Assembly (NCBI GenBank): GCA_964646815.1
Contig: CAZYFH010000017.1
Location: 1-64,000, forward strand
Reading direction: 5' to 3'
Length of the DNA: 64,000 nucleotides
From: CAZYFH01 sp964646815
GTDB lineage: Bacteria > Acidobacteriota > Vicinamibacteria > Vicinamibacterales > UBA8438
The translations under genes were made by a program, and so were the position numbers. Positions 34,412 to 41,648 of this stretch are shown here, piece by piece. A model generated the notes under the pieces. It was not told where the DNA came from. It did not search any database and saw nothing but the letters and a program-made list of their open reading frames with translations. The stretch's first letter is position 1, and every line of letters starts with the position of its first letter.

Positions 34412-36388
34412 ATGGCAATGAACCGCTCGCGGGTCGCCTGGGTGCTTGCGGCGTGGATCGCCGTCGCTGGAGGGACGGCCGACACCGAGGCCCAGCAGGA
34501 GGGCACCCGGAACGGGGAATGGCCGACCTATGGCGGCGACCTCGCCAACACCCGCTATTCGCCGCTCGACCAGATCACCGGAGAGAACTTCAACGACCTG
34601 GAGCTGGCGTGGAGCCTGAAGACCGACAACTTCGGACCCTCGCCGGAACGCGCGCTGCAGGCGACACCGCTTATGGTGAACGGGGTCGTCTATGCGGCGG
34701 TGGGCACACGGCGCGTTGCGGTGGCGCTCGATGCCGCGACCGGCGAAATCCTCTGGTTCCATCGCTACGATGAGGGCGAACGGGGCGAGGCGGCGCCCCG
34801 GCGGCTCTCGGGGCGAGGCCTGGCCTATCGCGACGACGGGGGCGACGGCGAGATCTACTACGTCACGCCTGGCTATCACTTAATCGGCCTCGATGCGGTC
34901 ACGGGCGAGCGCCTCCCGGGGTTCGGGTCCGACGGAATCGTCGACCTCAAACGGGGGCTCGATCAGGAAATCGACTTGGTGACTGGCGAGATCGGACTGC
35001 ACGCGACGCCCGTCGTCGTCGGCAGCACGATCGTCGTCGGCGCCGCGCACCTCCCCGGCGGGTCGCCCGAGTCGATGACCAACGTGAAGGGCTTCATCCG
35101 GGGATTCGATGCGTCGACCGGCGCGCGGAAGTGGATCTTCCACACGATCCCGCTGGGCGACGAATTCGGAAACGACACTTGGCAGGGTGACTCGTGGCGC
35201 TACACCGGCAACACCGGCGTTTGGGGACAGATATCGATCGACCCGGAGCTAGGCCTCGCCTACCTGCCGGTCGAGATGCCGACCAACGATTACTACGGCG
35301 GCCACCGGCTCGGCGACAACCTGTTCTCTGACAGCCTGGTCGCGGTCGACCTCGAAACCGGTGAGCGACGTTGGCACTTCCAGATCACCCATCACGATGT
35401 GTGGGACTGGGATTTACCGGCGGCCCCGATCCTCGCCGATATCACGGTGGACGGGCGCAACATCAAAGCGGTCGCGCTGCCGACCAAACAGGCATGGGTG
35501 TTCGTGTTCGACCGCGAGACGGGCGAGCCCGTCTGGCCGATCGAAGAACAGCCGGTCGACCCGTCCGACGTCCCGGGCGAGCTGCTGTCCCCGACGCAGC
35601 CGCACCCGACGAAACCGCCGGCGTTCGATCGGCAGGGGGTCGGCCCTGAGGACCTGATCGACTTTACGCTCGAGCTGCGCGAGATGGCGCTAGAGATCCT
35701 CAACCGCCGCCGCTACGGCCGTTCGATCTACACGCCACCCTCGGTCGCGACGGCCGACGGGACCCTCGGCACGATGCAGGTACCGTCGTCCACCGGCGGG
35801 GTGAACTGGCCTGGAGGGTCGCTCGACCCGAAAACGGGGATCTACTATCAGTACTCGAAGTCCGAGATTACCAGCCTGGGGCTCGTCAACGATCCCGAGC
35901 GATCGGACATGAACTTCATCAGTGGCCGCCCCGAAGGGGTCAGTGCGGCGGACGCAGCCCTCAACATCCGTGGTATTCCAATCCTCAAGCCGCCATGGGG
36001 CCGAATCACGGCCATCGATCTCAACACGGGTGACATCCTCTGGCAGATCCCGCACGGCGAGACCGCCGACAACATCCGTAACCACCCGTTGTTGGAGGGC
36101 ATCGACATTCCGAGGACTGGCCGGCCCGGGCGTGTCGGCACCCTGATCACGAAGACGCTCGTGGTCGCGGGTGACGGTGGAACATTTACGAACGAGGTGG
36201 GCGTATCCGGCGCGATGCTCCGAGCATACGACAAGATGACCGGCGCCGAGCTCGGCGCGGTGTACATGCCCACACGGCAGAGCGGTTCGCCGATGACCTA
36301 CTTGCACGATGGCCAGCAATACATCGTCGTCGCCGTGAGCGGCGGTGGCCATGGGGGCGAGCTGCTCGCATATCGCCTGCCATCATGA
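34412..36388 (+). CDS. PQQ-dependent dehydrogenase (mGDH-like beta-propeller)
   Basis: A 658-residue secreted quinoprotein dehydrogenase. The start at ATG 34412 follows GGAGG; a second ATG at 34418 is also possible. A signal peptide precedes GEWPTYGGDLANTRYSPLDQ. Blade and active-site signatures include AVALDAATGEILWFHRYDEG, TNDYYGGHRLGDNLF, ITHHDVWDWDLPAAP and the C-terminal GSPMTYLHDGQQYIVVAVSG. Its stop overlaps the start of pntAA in an ATGA, so the quinoprotein and transhydrogenase are translationally coupled, an arrangement I have not seen described. Substrate unknown. Confidence 0.92.
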   Translation: MAMNRSRVAWVLAAWIAVAGGTADTEAQQEGTRNGEWPTYGGDLANTRYSPLDQITGENFNDLELAWSLKTDNFGPSPERALQATPLMVNGVVYAAVGTRRVAVALDAATGEILWFHRYDEGERGEAAPRRLSGRGLAYRDDGGDGEIYYVTPGYHLIGLDAVTGERLPGFGSDGIVDLKRGLDQEIDLVTGEIGLHATPVVVGSTIVVGAAHLPGGSPESMTNVKGFIRGFDASTGARKWIFHTIPLGDEFGNDTWQGDSWRYTGNTGVWGQISIDPELGLAYLPVEMPTNDYYGGHRLGDNLFSDSLVAVDLETGERRWHFQITHHDVWDWDLPAAPILADITVDGRNIKAVALPTKQAWVFVFDRETGEPVWPIEEQPVDPSDVPGELLSPTQPHPTKPPAFDRQGVGPEDLIDFTLELREMALEILNRRRYGRSIYTPPSVATADGTLGTMQVPSSTGGVNWPGGSLDPKTGIYYQYSKSEITSLGLVNDPERSDMNFISGRPEGVSAADAALNIRGIPILKPPWGRITAIDLNTGDILWQIPHGETADNIRNHPLLEGIDIPRTGRPGRVGTLITKTLVVAGDGGTFTNEVGVSGAMLRAYDKMTGAELGAVYMPTRQSGSPMTYLHDGQQYIVVAVSGGGHGGELLAYRLPS

Positions 36389-37557
36389 TCGTCGGAGTTC
36401 CCAAGGAAGCGTTCCCAGGCGAGCGTCGCGTCTCAGTGGTTCCCGCCGTTCTCCCGTCGCTGACAAAGGCCTCGCTCGACGTGGTCGTCGAGCCGTCGGC
36501 CGGCGCCTCCGCGGGGTTCCCCGACAGCGCATACACCGGCAAGGGCGCACGGCTTGCCGAGTCGCGCGCGCAGCTGTTCGCGGACGCCGACGTCGTGCTG
36601 CAAGTGCGAACGCCCGGCGCGGCGGGTGACGCGGGTCAGACGGACCTCGCCTCGCTCCGGCGAGACCAAACGGTCCTCGGGTTCTCGGAGCCGCTCGCGG
36701 AGCCAGCCCTCGCGCGGGCGGTCGCGGAGCGGGGCGTCACCGCGTTCTCGATGGATCTCATCCCGCGCATCACGCGCGCCCAGGGCATGGACGCGCTCTC
36801 GTCGATGGCGACGATCGCCGGCTACAAGGCAGTGCTCCTCGCGGCCGACACACTTCCCCGCATGTTCCCGATGATGATGACGGCCGCTGGTACCATCGTA
36901 CCCGCGCGCGTGCTCGTCATCGGCGCCGGTGTCGCCGGCCTGCAGGCGATCGCGTCAGCTCGCCGGCTCGGGGCGCGAGTGGAAGCGTACGACGTGCGGC
37001 CGGCCGTCAAGGAGCAGGTCGAAAGCCTCGGAGCGAAGTTCGTCGAACTCCCGCTCGAGACCAGCGAGGCGGAAGACGCCGGCGGCTACGCGAAAGCGCA
37101 GGACGAGAGCTTTCTGGTTCGGCAGCGGGAGATGATGACGCGTGTCGTGGCGAACAGCGACGTCGTCATCACGACGGCGCTGATCCCGGGCAAGACGGCG
37201 CCGGTGCTGGTCACGGCCGAGATGGTGGCCAGCATGGAACCGGGAGCGGTCATCGTTGACCTGGCGGCGGAACGGGGCGGGAACTGCGCGTTGACACGAG
37301 CCGATGAAACGACGGTCGAGGATGGCGTGACGATTCTGGGGCCGACCAACCTCCCCTCGACGGTGCCGTATCACGCCTCGCAGATGTATGCGAAGAACAT
37401 CTCGACGCTGCTGCTCCATCTGGTCTCCGACGGCGCAATGACGATCGATCTGGAGGACGAGATTACGGCGGGGACATTGATCTCACGCGGCGGTGAGGTG
37501 GTACACCCGCGAGTCAGAGAGCTGCTCGACGTAGGACAGGCCGGGCCTAGAGCTTAG
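36385..37557 (+). CDS. pntAA: NAD(P) transhydrogenase alpha subunit, soluble part
   Basis: A 390-residue NAD(H)-binding domain I of the proton-translocating transhydrogenase, which moves hydride between NADH and NADP+ at the expense of the proton gradient. It opens IVGVPKEAFPGERRVSVVPA; the Rossmann core is VLVIGAGVAGLQAIASARRL, and ITTALIPGKTAPVLVT is typical of the alanine dehydrogenase/PntA family. It ends before the membrane helices, so the alpha subunit is split, as in Rhodospirillum-type enzymes. The ATG at 36385 overlaps the stop of the preceding quinoprotein gene. Next gene follows after 19 bp. Confidence 0.95.
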   Translation: MIVGVPKEAFPGERRVSVVPAVLPSLTKASLDVVVEPSAGASAGFPDSAYTGKGARLAESRAQLFADADVVLQVRTPGAAGDAGQTDLASLRRDQTVLGFSEPLAEPALARAVAERGVTAFSMDLIPRITRAQGMDALSSMATIAGYKAVLLAADTLPRMFPMMMTAAGTIVPARVLVIGAGVAGLQAIASARRLGARVEAYDVRPAVKEQVESLGAKFVELPLETSEAEDAGGYAKAQDESFLVRQREMMTRVVANSDVVITTALIPGKTAPVLVTAEMVASMEPGAVIVDLAAERGGNCALTRADETTVEDGVTILGPTNLPSTVPYHASQMYAKNISTLLLHLVSDGAMTIDLEDEITAGTLISRGGEVVHPRVRELLDVGQAGPRA

Positions 37558-37576
37558 GGTTGGGGCATTTTCTCCT

Positions 37577-37855
37577 ATGGAAACGTTCATCCCGCTGCTG
37601 ACCATCTTCATGCTGGCGATCTTCGTCGGCTTCGAGATCATCACCAAGGTGCCGCCGCTGCTCCACACACCGCTCATGTCGGGCAGTAACGCCATCTCGG
37701 GTATCACGATCATCGGCGCCCTGTTGTCCGTCTCGTCCTCCACTCGCGCGACGATAATCCTCGGGTTCCTGGCGCTCGTCATCGCCACCATCAATGTCGT
37801 CGGCGGGTTTTTGGTCACGCACCGGATGCTCGGCATGTTCAAGAAGAAGGACTAG
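37577..37855 (+). CDS. pntAB: NAD(P) transhydrogenase alpha subunit, membrane part
   Basis: A 92-residue protein with about three membrane helices: PLLTIFMLAIFVGFEIITKV, ISGITIIGALLSVSSS and IILGFLALVIATINVVGGFL, ending in THRMLGMFKKKD. This is the standard small subunit that completes PntA in split enzymes and helps form the proton channel. It sits directly between pntAA and pntB on the same strand. Confidence 0.93.
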   Translation: METFIPLLTIFMLAIFVGFEIITKVPPLLHTPLMSGSNAISGITIIGALLSVSSSTRATIILGFLALVIATINVVGGFLVTHRMLGMFKKKD

Positions 37856-38016
37856 CAGCCTGTGGTGAAAGACCTGCTGCATTCGACCGGCCCTGCATCC
37901 CGCCTGATTGCGGTGCTCGTCGGTCAAATACTGGGAGTATTCTCCCTTCTCGCGCCTTGTCAGCCAGGCGCATCACCGGTCTCGGTGCGAACCGGGACGT
38001 TCACCACGGGCTGCTA

Positions 38017-39417
38017 GTGGACGTCGTCCTCATCGATCTCTCCTATCTGGTCGCGTCGGCGCTGTTCATCCTCGGGATCCGGGGCCTGACGCACCCGCGC
38101 ACCGCCGTGCGTGGCAACTTGCTCGGCGCGACCGGGATGCTCATCGCCGTGATCACCACGCTGCTCGACCAGCAGATCTTCGGCGCCGGCGCCCAGGCGT
38201 TCGCGCTCATCCTGGGTGGTGTCGTCCTCGGCGCCGGGATCGGGGCGGGGTTGGCGCTCAAGATCCAGCTCACCGCGATGCCGGAAATGGTCGCGCTGCT
38301 CAATGCGTTCGGCGGCGGGGCGTCTGCGCTGGTCGCCGGCGCCGTCCTGGTCGGGACGGCGGACCCCTCGACGCAAACCACCGTCGCGACGGTTGCCTCG
38401 GGCATCATCGGTTCGATCACGTTCTGGGGCAGCCTCGTGGCATTCGACAAGCTACGGGGCCTGCTCCTGCCGGACGCGCCGGTCGTCTTTTCCGGCCAGC
38501 AGCCGCTTAACGCACTGCTTGCGATGGCTGCGCTCGGGCTGGGCGTCTGGGTCGTGGCCGATCCGGGGACGGTCGCCGCGTACGCGGGCATGGTCACCGT
38601 CGCGTCCATACTCGGCATCCTGCTCACGATCTCGATTGGCGGCGCCGACATGCCGGTCGCGATCGCGATGCTCAATTCCTACTCGGGGCTGGCGGCCGCG
38701 TCCACAGGGTTTGTTCTGAGCAACAACATCCTCATCATCACCGGCTCGCTCGTTGGCGCCTCGGGCATCATCCTGACGATCATCATGTGCAAGGCGATGA
38801 ACCGATCTCTGGTCAACGTCCTGGTCGGCGCGATCGCGGAGGGCAGCCGGACGAAGGTGGACGCGGACGATGTCTACGCCGGGCGCGTGAAGCGAACCTC
38901 CGCCGAGGAAGTCGCGATGCTGTTCGACGGGGCACGCCGGGCCGTCATCGTGCCAGGCTACGGCCTCGCAGTGTCGCAGGCGCAGCACCAGGTGCGCGAT
39001 CTTGCCAACCTGCTCGAGTCACGTGGGGTCGAGGTGGATTACGCGATTCACCCCGTGGCCGGCCGCATGCCCGGACACATGAACGTGCTCCTGGCCGAGG
39101 CGGACGTCGACTACGACAAGCTGAAGGAGATGGACGTCATCAACCCGTCGTTCGAGCAGACGGACGTCGCGATCGTGATCGGCGCGAACGATATCGTCAA
39201 TCCCGACGCCCGCACCGACCCGTCGAGCCCCATTGCCGGCATGCCGATCCTCGACGTCGACCAGTCGCGCACGGTCGTGGTCATCAAGCGGAGTCTCTCG
39301 CCCGGCTTTGCCGGGGTCCCGAACCCGCTCTTCGCTGCCGACAACACGCTCATGCTGTTCGGCGACGGCAAGCAGGTGGTCCTCGATTTGATCGCGGCCG
39401 TCAAGGACGCGGCGTAG
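38017..39417 (+). CDS. pntB: NAD(P) transhydrogenase beta subunit
   Basis: A 466-residue PntB: an N-terminal membrane domain of about nine helices (LSYLVASALFILGIRGL onward, with GGASALVAGAVLVG) and a C-terminal NADP(H)-binding domain III containing VIVPGYGLAVSQAQHQVRDL, HPVAGRMPGHMNVLLAEADV and IGANDIVNPDARTDPSSPIA, then VIKRSLSPGFAGVPNPLF. I chose GTG 38017, which places the conserved first helix at the N-terminus; an upstream TTG at 37957 in the same frame is less likely. A 161-bp gap from pntAB is longer than usual and holds no gene. Confidence 0.93.
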   Translation: MDVVLIDLSYLVASALFILGIRGLTHPRTAVRGNLLGATGMLIAVITTLLDQQIFGAGAQAFALILGGVVLGAGIGAGLALKIQLTAMPEMVALLNAFGGGASALVAGAVLVGTADPSTQTTVATVASGIIGSITFWGSLVAFDKLRGLLLPDAPVVFSGQQPLNALLAMAALGLGVWVVADPGTVAAYAGMVTVASILGILLTISIGGADMPVAIAMLNSYSGLAAASTGFVLSNNILIITGSLVGASGIILTIIMCKAMNRSLVNVLVGAIAEGSRTKVDADDVYAGRVKRTSAEEVAMLFDGARRAVIVPGYGLAVSQAQHQVRDLANLLESRGVEVDYAIHPVAGRMPGHMNVLLAEADVDYDKLKEMDVINPSFEQTDVAIVIGANDIVNPDARTDPSSPIAGMPILDVDQSRTVVVIKRSLSPGFAGVPNPLFAADNTLMLFGDGKQVVLDLIAAVKDAA

Positions 39418-39449
39418 TCTCCCATCGGTTCGAGCGAGGGAGCTACAGG

Positions 39450-39835
39450 GAAGGACGCCCTATCCGAAGAGGCGGTGAGGCACTGCCGACTGAACCGCCG
39501 GGACAGACGCGCCGTCGCCATCCGCGCGTGCCGTCGGCGCTCGATGCGAGCCCGCATCGGAAGCAGGGTTGTTCCGCTGTTCGACTTGGAGAACTGAGCG
39601 GCGGCGGCTGCTTCGTACGCTCGCTCGATCCCAGACCTCCATCCGGAACCCTCCGCTGCTTCTGGATCTTCCGAAGGACGGTGTGTTGTGGCTCAGCGGA
39701 CGGATGGTCTACGCACAGGCACAGCGGGGGTTCGGCGTAGAGTTCTTGAACGTGCCGGCGCCCGCTCAGGCTGTGCTGGTCGGAGCCGTCTCGGCTCTCC
39801 AGTCGTCGCGGAGCGTCACTGGCCGCGGATGGTGA
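39450..39835 (+). pseudogene. PilZ-domain protein split by a frameshift
   Basis: In one frame the N-terminal half reads RRHPRVPSALDA, then LGELSGGGCFVRSLDPRPPS, the RxxxR and D/NxSxxG-type c-di-GMP-binding motifs of PilZ in degenerate form. After about 39648 the second half continues in another frame as PLLLDLPKDGVLWLSGRMVY and QRGFGVEFLNVPAPAQAVL, a typical PilZ C-terminal barrel. One indel separates them. I cannot find a good start codon in the first frame. The intact protein would have been ~125 residues. Confidence 0.65.
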
Positions 39836-39865
39836 CTCGGATCGGCTCCGGCGGTCGACGCGGAG

Positions 39866-40423
39866 TCAGGAGAACAGCCAGGATCCGCTGGCGACGTAGA
39901 ACGCGACGATGGGGATCTCGCCGATCGCAACGCCAAGTATGAACTTGCCCAGGTGCATGCGCAGGGTGCCCGCGACGTAGCAGATGATGTCGGTCGGCAC
40001 GAAGGGAAAAACCGACCACCCGGCCACGATCCAGAAGCCCTTGGCGCGCACCTGGGTTTCGAGCCAGCGGACACGGGCCGCGTGCTTCCGCTCGAACAGC
40101 TCTGCCAGTCCGAGGTAATCGAAGAAGAAATAGACGAGCGTCGAAGACGTCACCACACCCGCGAGTGACACAGTGAAGACGAGCCAGTAGCGGCCTGGAA
40201 ACAACAGTGTCCCGACGACGATGAGGACGGTGCTCGGGACCAGCGTCACCGGCCGGAGCACGCTCACCAGCACGTAGCCGATCAAGACGAGCGGACCCGC
40301 CTGGCGGAGCGCGCGCGCGAGCGTCACGGGATCAATCAGCTCAGGATTCACGAAGTACAGCACGCCGAGACCGACCGTGAGCGCGAACCAGAGTCCGAGC
40401 GCGATGCGGCGACGGGCGGTCAC
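39866..40423 (-). CDS. VTT/TVP38-TMEM64 family membrane protein
   Basis: A 185-residue membrane protein of the VTT (DedA-like) superfamily with roughly five helices. Conserved parts are the central VSVLRPVTLVPSTVLIVVGT, LVYFFFDYLGLAELF, and WSVFPFVPTDIICYVAGTLR, matching the G/FxxxxPxxP/D motif with two re-entrant loops. Members are implicated in lipid scrambling or envelope homeostasis. The start seems to be GTG at 40423. It is convergent with the PilZ remnant and 141 bp from its upstream neighbour. Confidence 0.82.
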   Translation of the reverse strand: MTARRRIALGLWFALTVGLGVLYFVNPELIDPVTLARALRQAGPLVLIGYVLVSVLRPVTLVPSTVLIVVGTLLFPGRYWLVFTVSLAGVVTSSTLVYFFFDYLGLAELFERKHAARVRWLETQVRAKGFWIVAGWSVFPFVPTDIICYVAGTLRMHLGKFILGVAIGEIPIVAFYVASGSWLFS

Positions 40424-40564
40424 CTTGCGCGCCTCGCGGCTGTGCCGGACGAGTATTTCAACGACGGTGTCCGCGTGCGCTCGGGAGCGACGGACATCTG
40501 CGCCGGCGACGATCCAAGAGTGAAACAGTACCCCACGTGCTGTAACCGATCGATCGCGAGCGGA

Positions 40565-41185
40565 TCACGAAGCGCGTAGCACGTCCACGGCGAGGGCGAG
40601 GCATCGCTCGAACTCGTCCAACCGCCCGTAGTGATCCCCGCTCGGCACGCTCCCGTCAGCGCCGAGCGACCCGGTCTCGGCCGGCACGACGATCGTCGCC
40701 CCGCTGCCGATGACTGCGTAGTCGAGCATCAGGTTGTCGGTTAGACCGAACGTTTCGATCATCAGGCCGTTGGGATCGCGAAGGATGCCGTCGGGGTCCT
40801 GAATCGGCGCCACCGCGTGGGCGGTTCGCGTCGTAAAGTTCTGCGCGACGGTCGAATACGCGAACACCGGAAGGCCGCGCCCGCGTGCGAACCCTATCTC
40901 ATAGGCGGTGCCGACGTCCGCGCTCGGGCCACGGAATGGCGTGACGTTCGCGATGACGAGATGACACGTCTCAATCAAGGCCTCATTGCCCCTGGCAATC
41001 GCATATCCGCTTGCCGGGACGGGCGTGGTGGGCACCTCGTTATCGGCGGGATAGACGCCTTCGAATCCGTGCGTCGCGCACAGCGCCTTCTTTGCTACAC
41101 CGACGTCTCGCGAGTTGGACAGGAAGACTTCAGGTCCGGCCAGGTAGACACGTGAGTGTGCGGTCGTCCGCGTGGAAACAGTCAC
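40565..41185 (-). CDS. Nucleoside 2-deoxyribosyltransferase family protein
   Basis: A 206-residue protein that should exchange the base of deoxyribonucleosides or hydrolyse nucleoside-type N-glycosides. Motifs: RVYLAGPEVFLSN at the N-terminus, VIANVTPFRGPSADVGTAYE (dG binding and the catalytic Glu in TAYEIG) and a C-terminal DNLMLDYAVIGSGATIVV. Its ATG overlaps the msrB stop by 4 bp, so it is translated after msrB. Exact activity, salvage or detoxification, cannot be told. Confidence 0.88.
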   Translation of the reverse strand: MTVSTRTTAHSRVYLAGPEVFLSNSRDVGVAKKALCATHGFEGVYPADNEVPTTPVPASGYAIARGNEALIETCHLVIANVTPFRGPSADVGTAYEIGFARGRGLPVFAYSTVAQNFTTRTAHAVAPIQDPDGILRDPNGLMIETFGLTDNLMLDYAVIGSGATIVVPAETGSLGADGSVPSGDHYGRLDEFERCLALAVDVLRAS

Positions 41186-41613
41186 GCGCGGAGGGGCGGC
41201 ATGTCGTCGCCGGCCGGGACGAACTTCAGCGCGACACCGTTATTGCAGTAGCGTTTACCGGTCGGCGGCGGACCGTCCTTGAATACATGGCCCTGGTGGC
41301 CGCCGCAGCGGCCGCAGTGGTATTCGGTGCGTGGCAGGATGAGCTTGAAGTCGGTCTTGGTCCCGAGGTGGCCAGGGATCCCGTCGAAGAAGCTGGGCCA
41401 GCCGGTGCCGCTGTTGTACTTCGTCGACGCCTCGAACAGCGGCAAGTGGCACGCCGCGCAAATGAACGTCCCCTCACGCTTCTCGCCGTTCAGCGCACTC
41501 GTGCCCGCCGACTCAGTCGCCTCCCTGAACAACACGGCGTAGGCGTCGTCGGGAAGGAGCGCTCGCCACTCCTCACGTGGTTTATCTAGCTTTTCGATCG
41601 TCGTCTCAGCCAT
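41182..41613 (-). CDS. msrB: Peptide-methionine (R)-S-oxide reductase
   Basis: A 143-residue MsrB, which repairs methionine-R-sulphoxide. Structural zinc cysteines are Cys52/Cys55 (ICAACHLPLF) and Cys100/Cys103 (EYHCGRCGGHQGHVF). The catalytic Cys123 is in GKRYCNNGVALKF. KYNSGTGWPSFF is the substrate-binding signature. Length is normal and no signal peptide is present, so it acts in the cytoplasm. The stop overlaps the start of the deoxyribosyltransferase gene in an ATGA. Confidence 0.96.
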   Translation of the reverse strand: MAETTIEKLDKPREEWRALLPDDAYAVLFREATESAGTSALNGEKREGTFICAACHLPLFEASTKYNSGTGWPSFFDGIPGHLGTKTDFKLILPRTEYHCGRCGGHQGHVFKDGPPPTGKRYCNNGVALKFVPAGDDMPPLRA

Positions 41614-41648
41614 GATCGTGAACCTCTCCGTAAGCCTTGAACTCGCCG

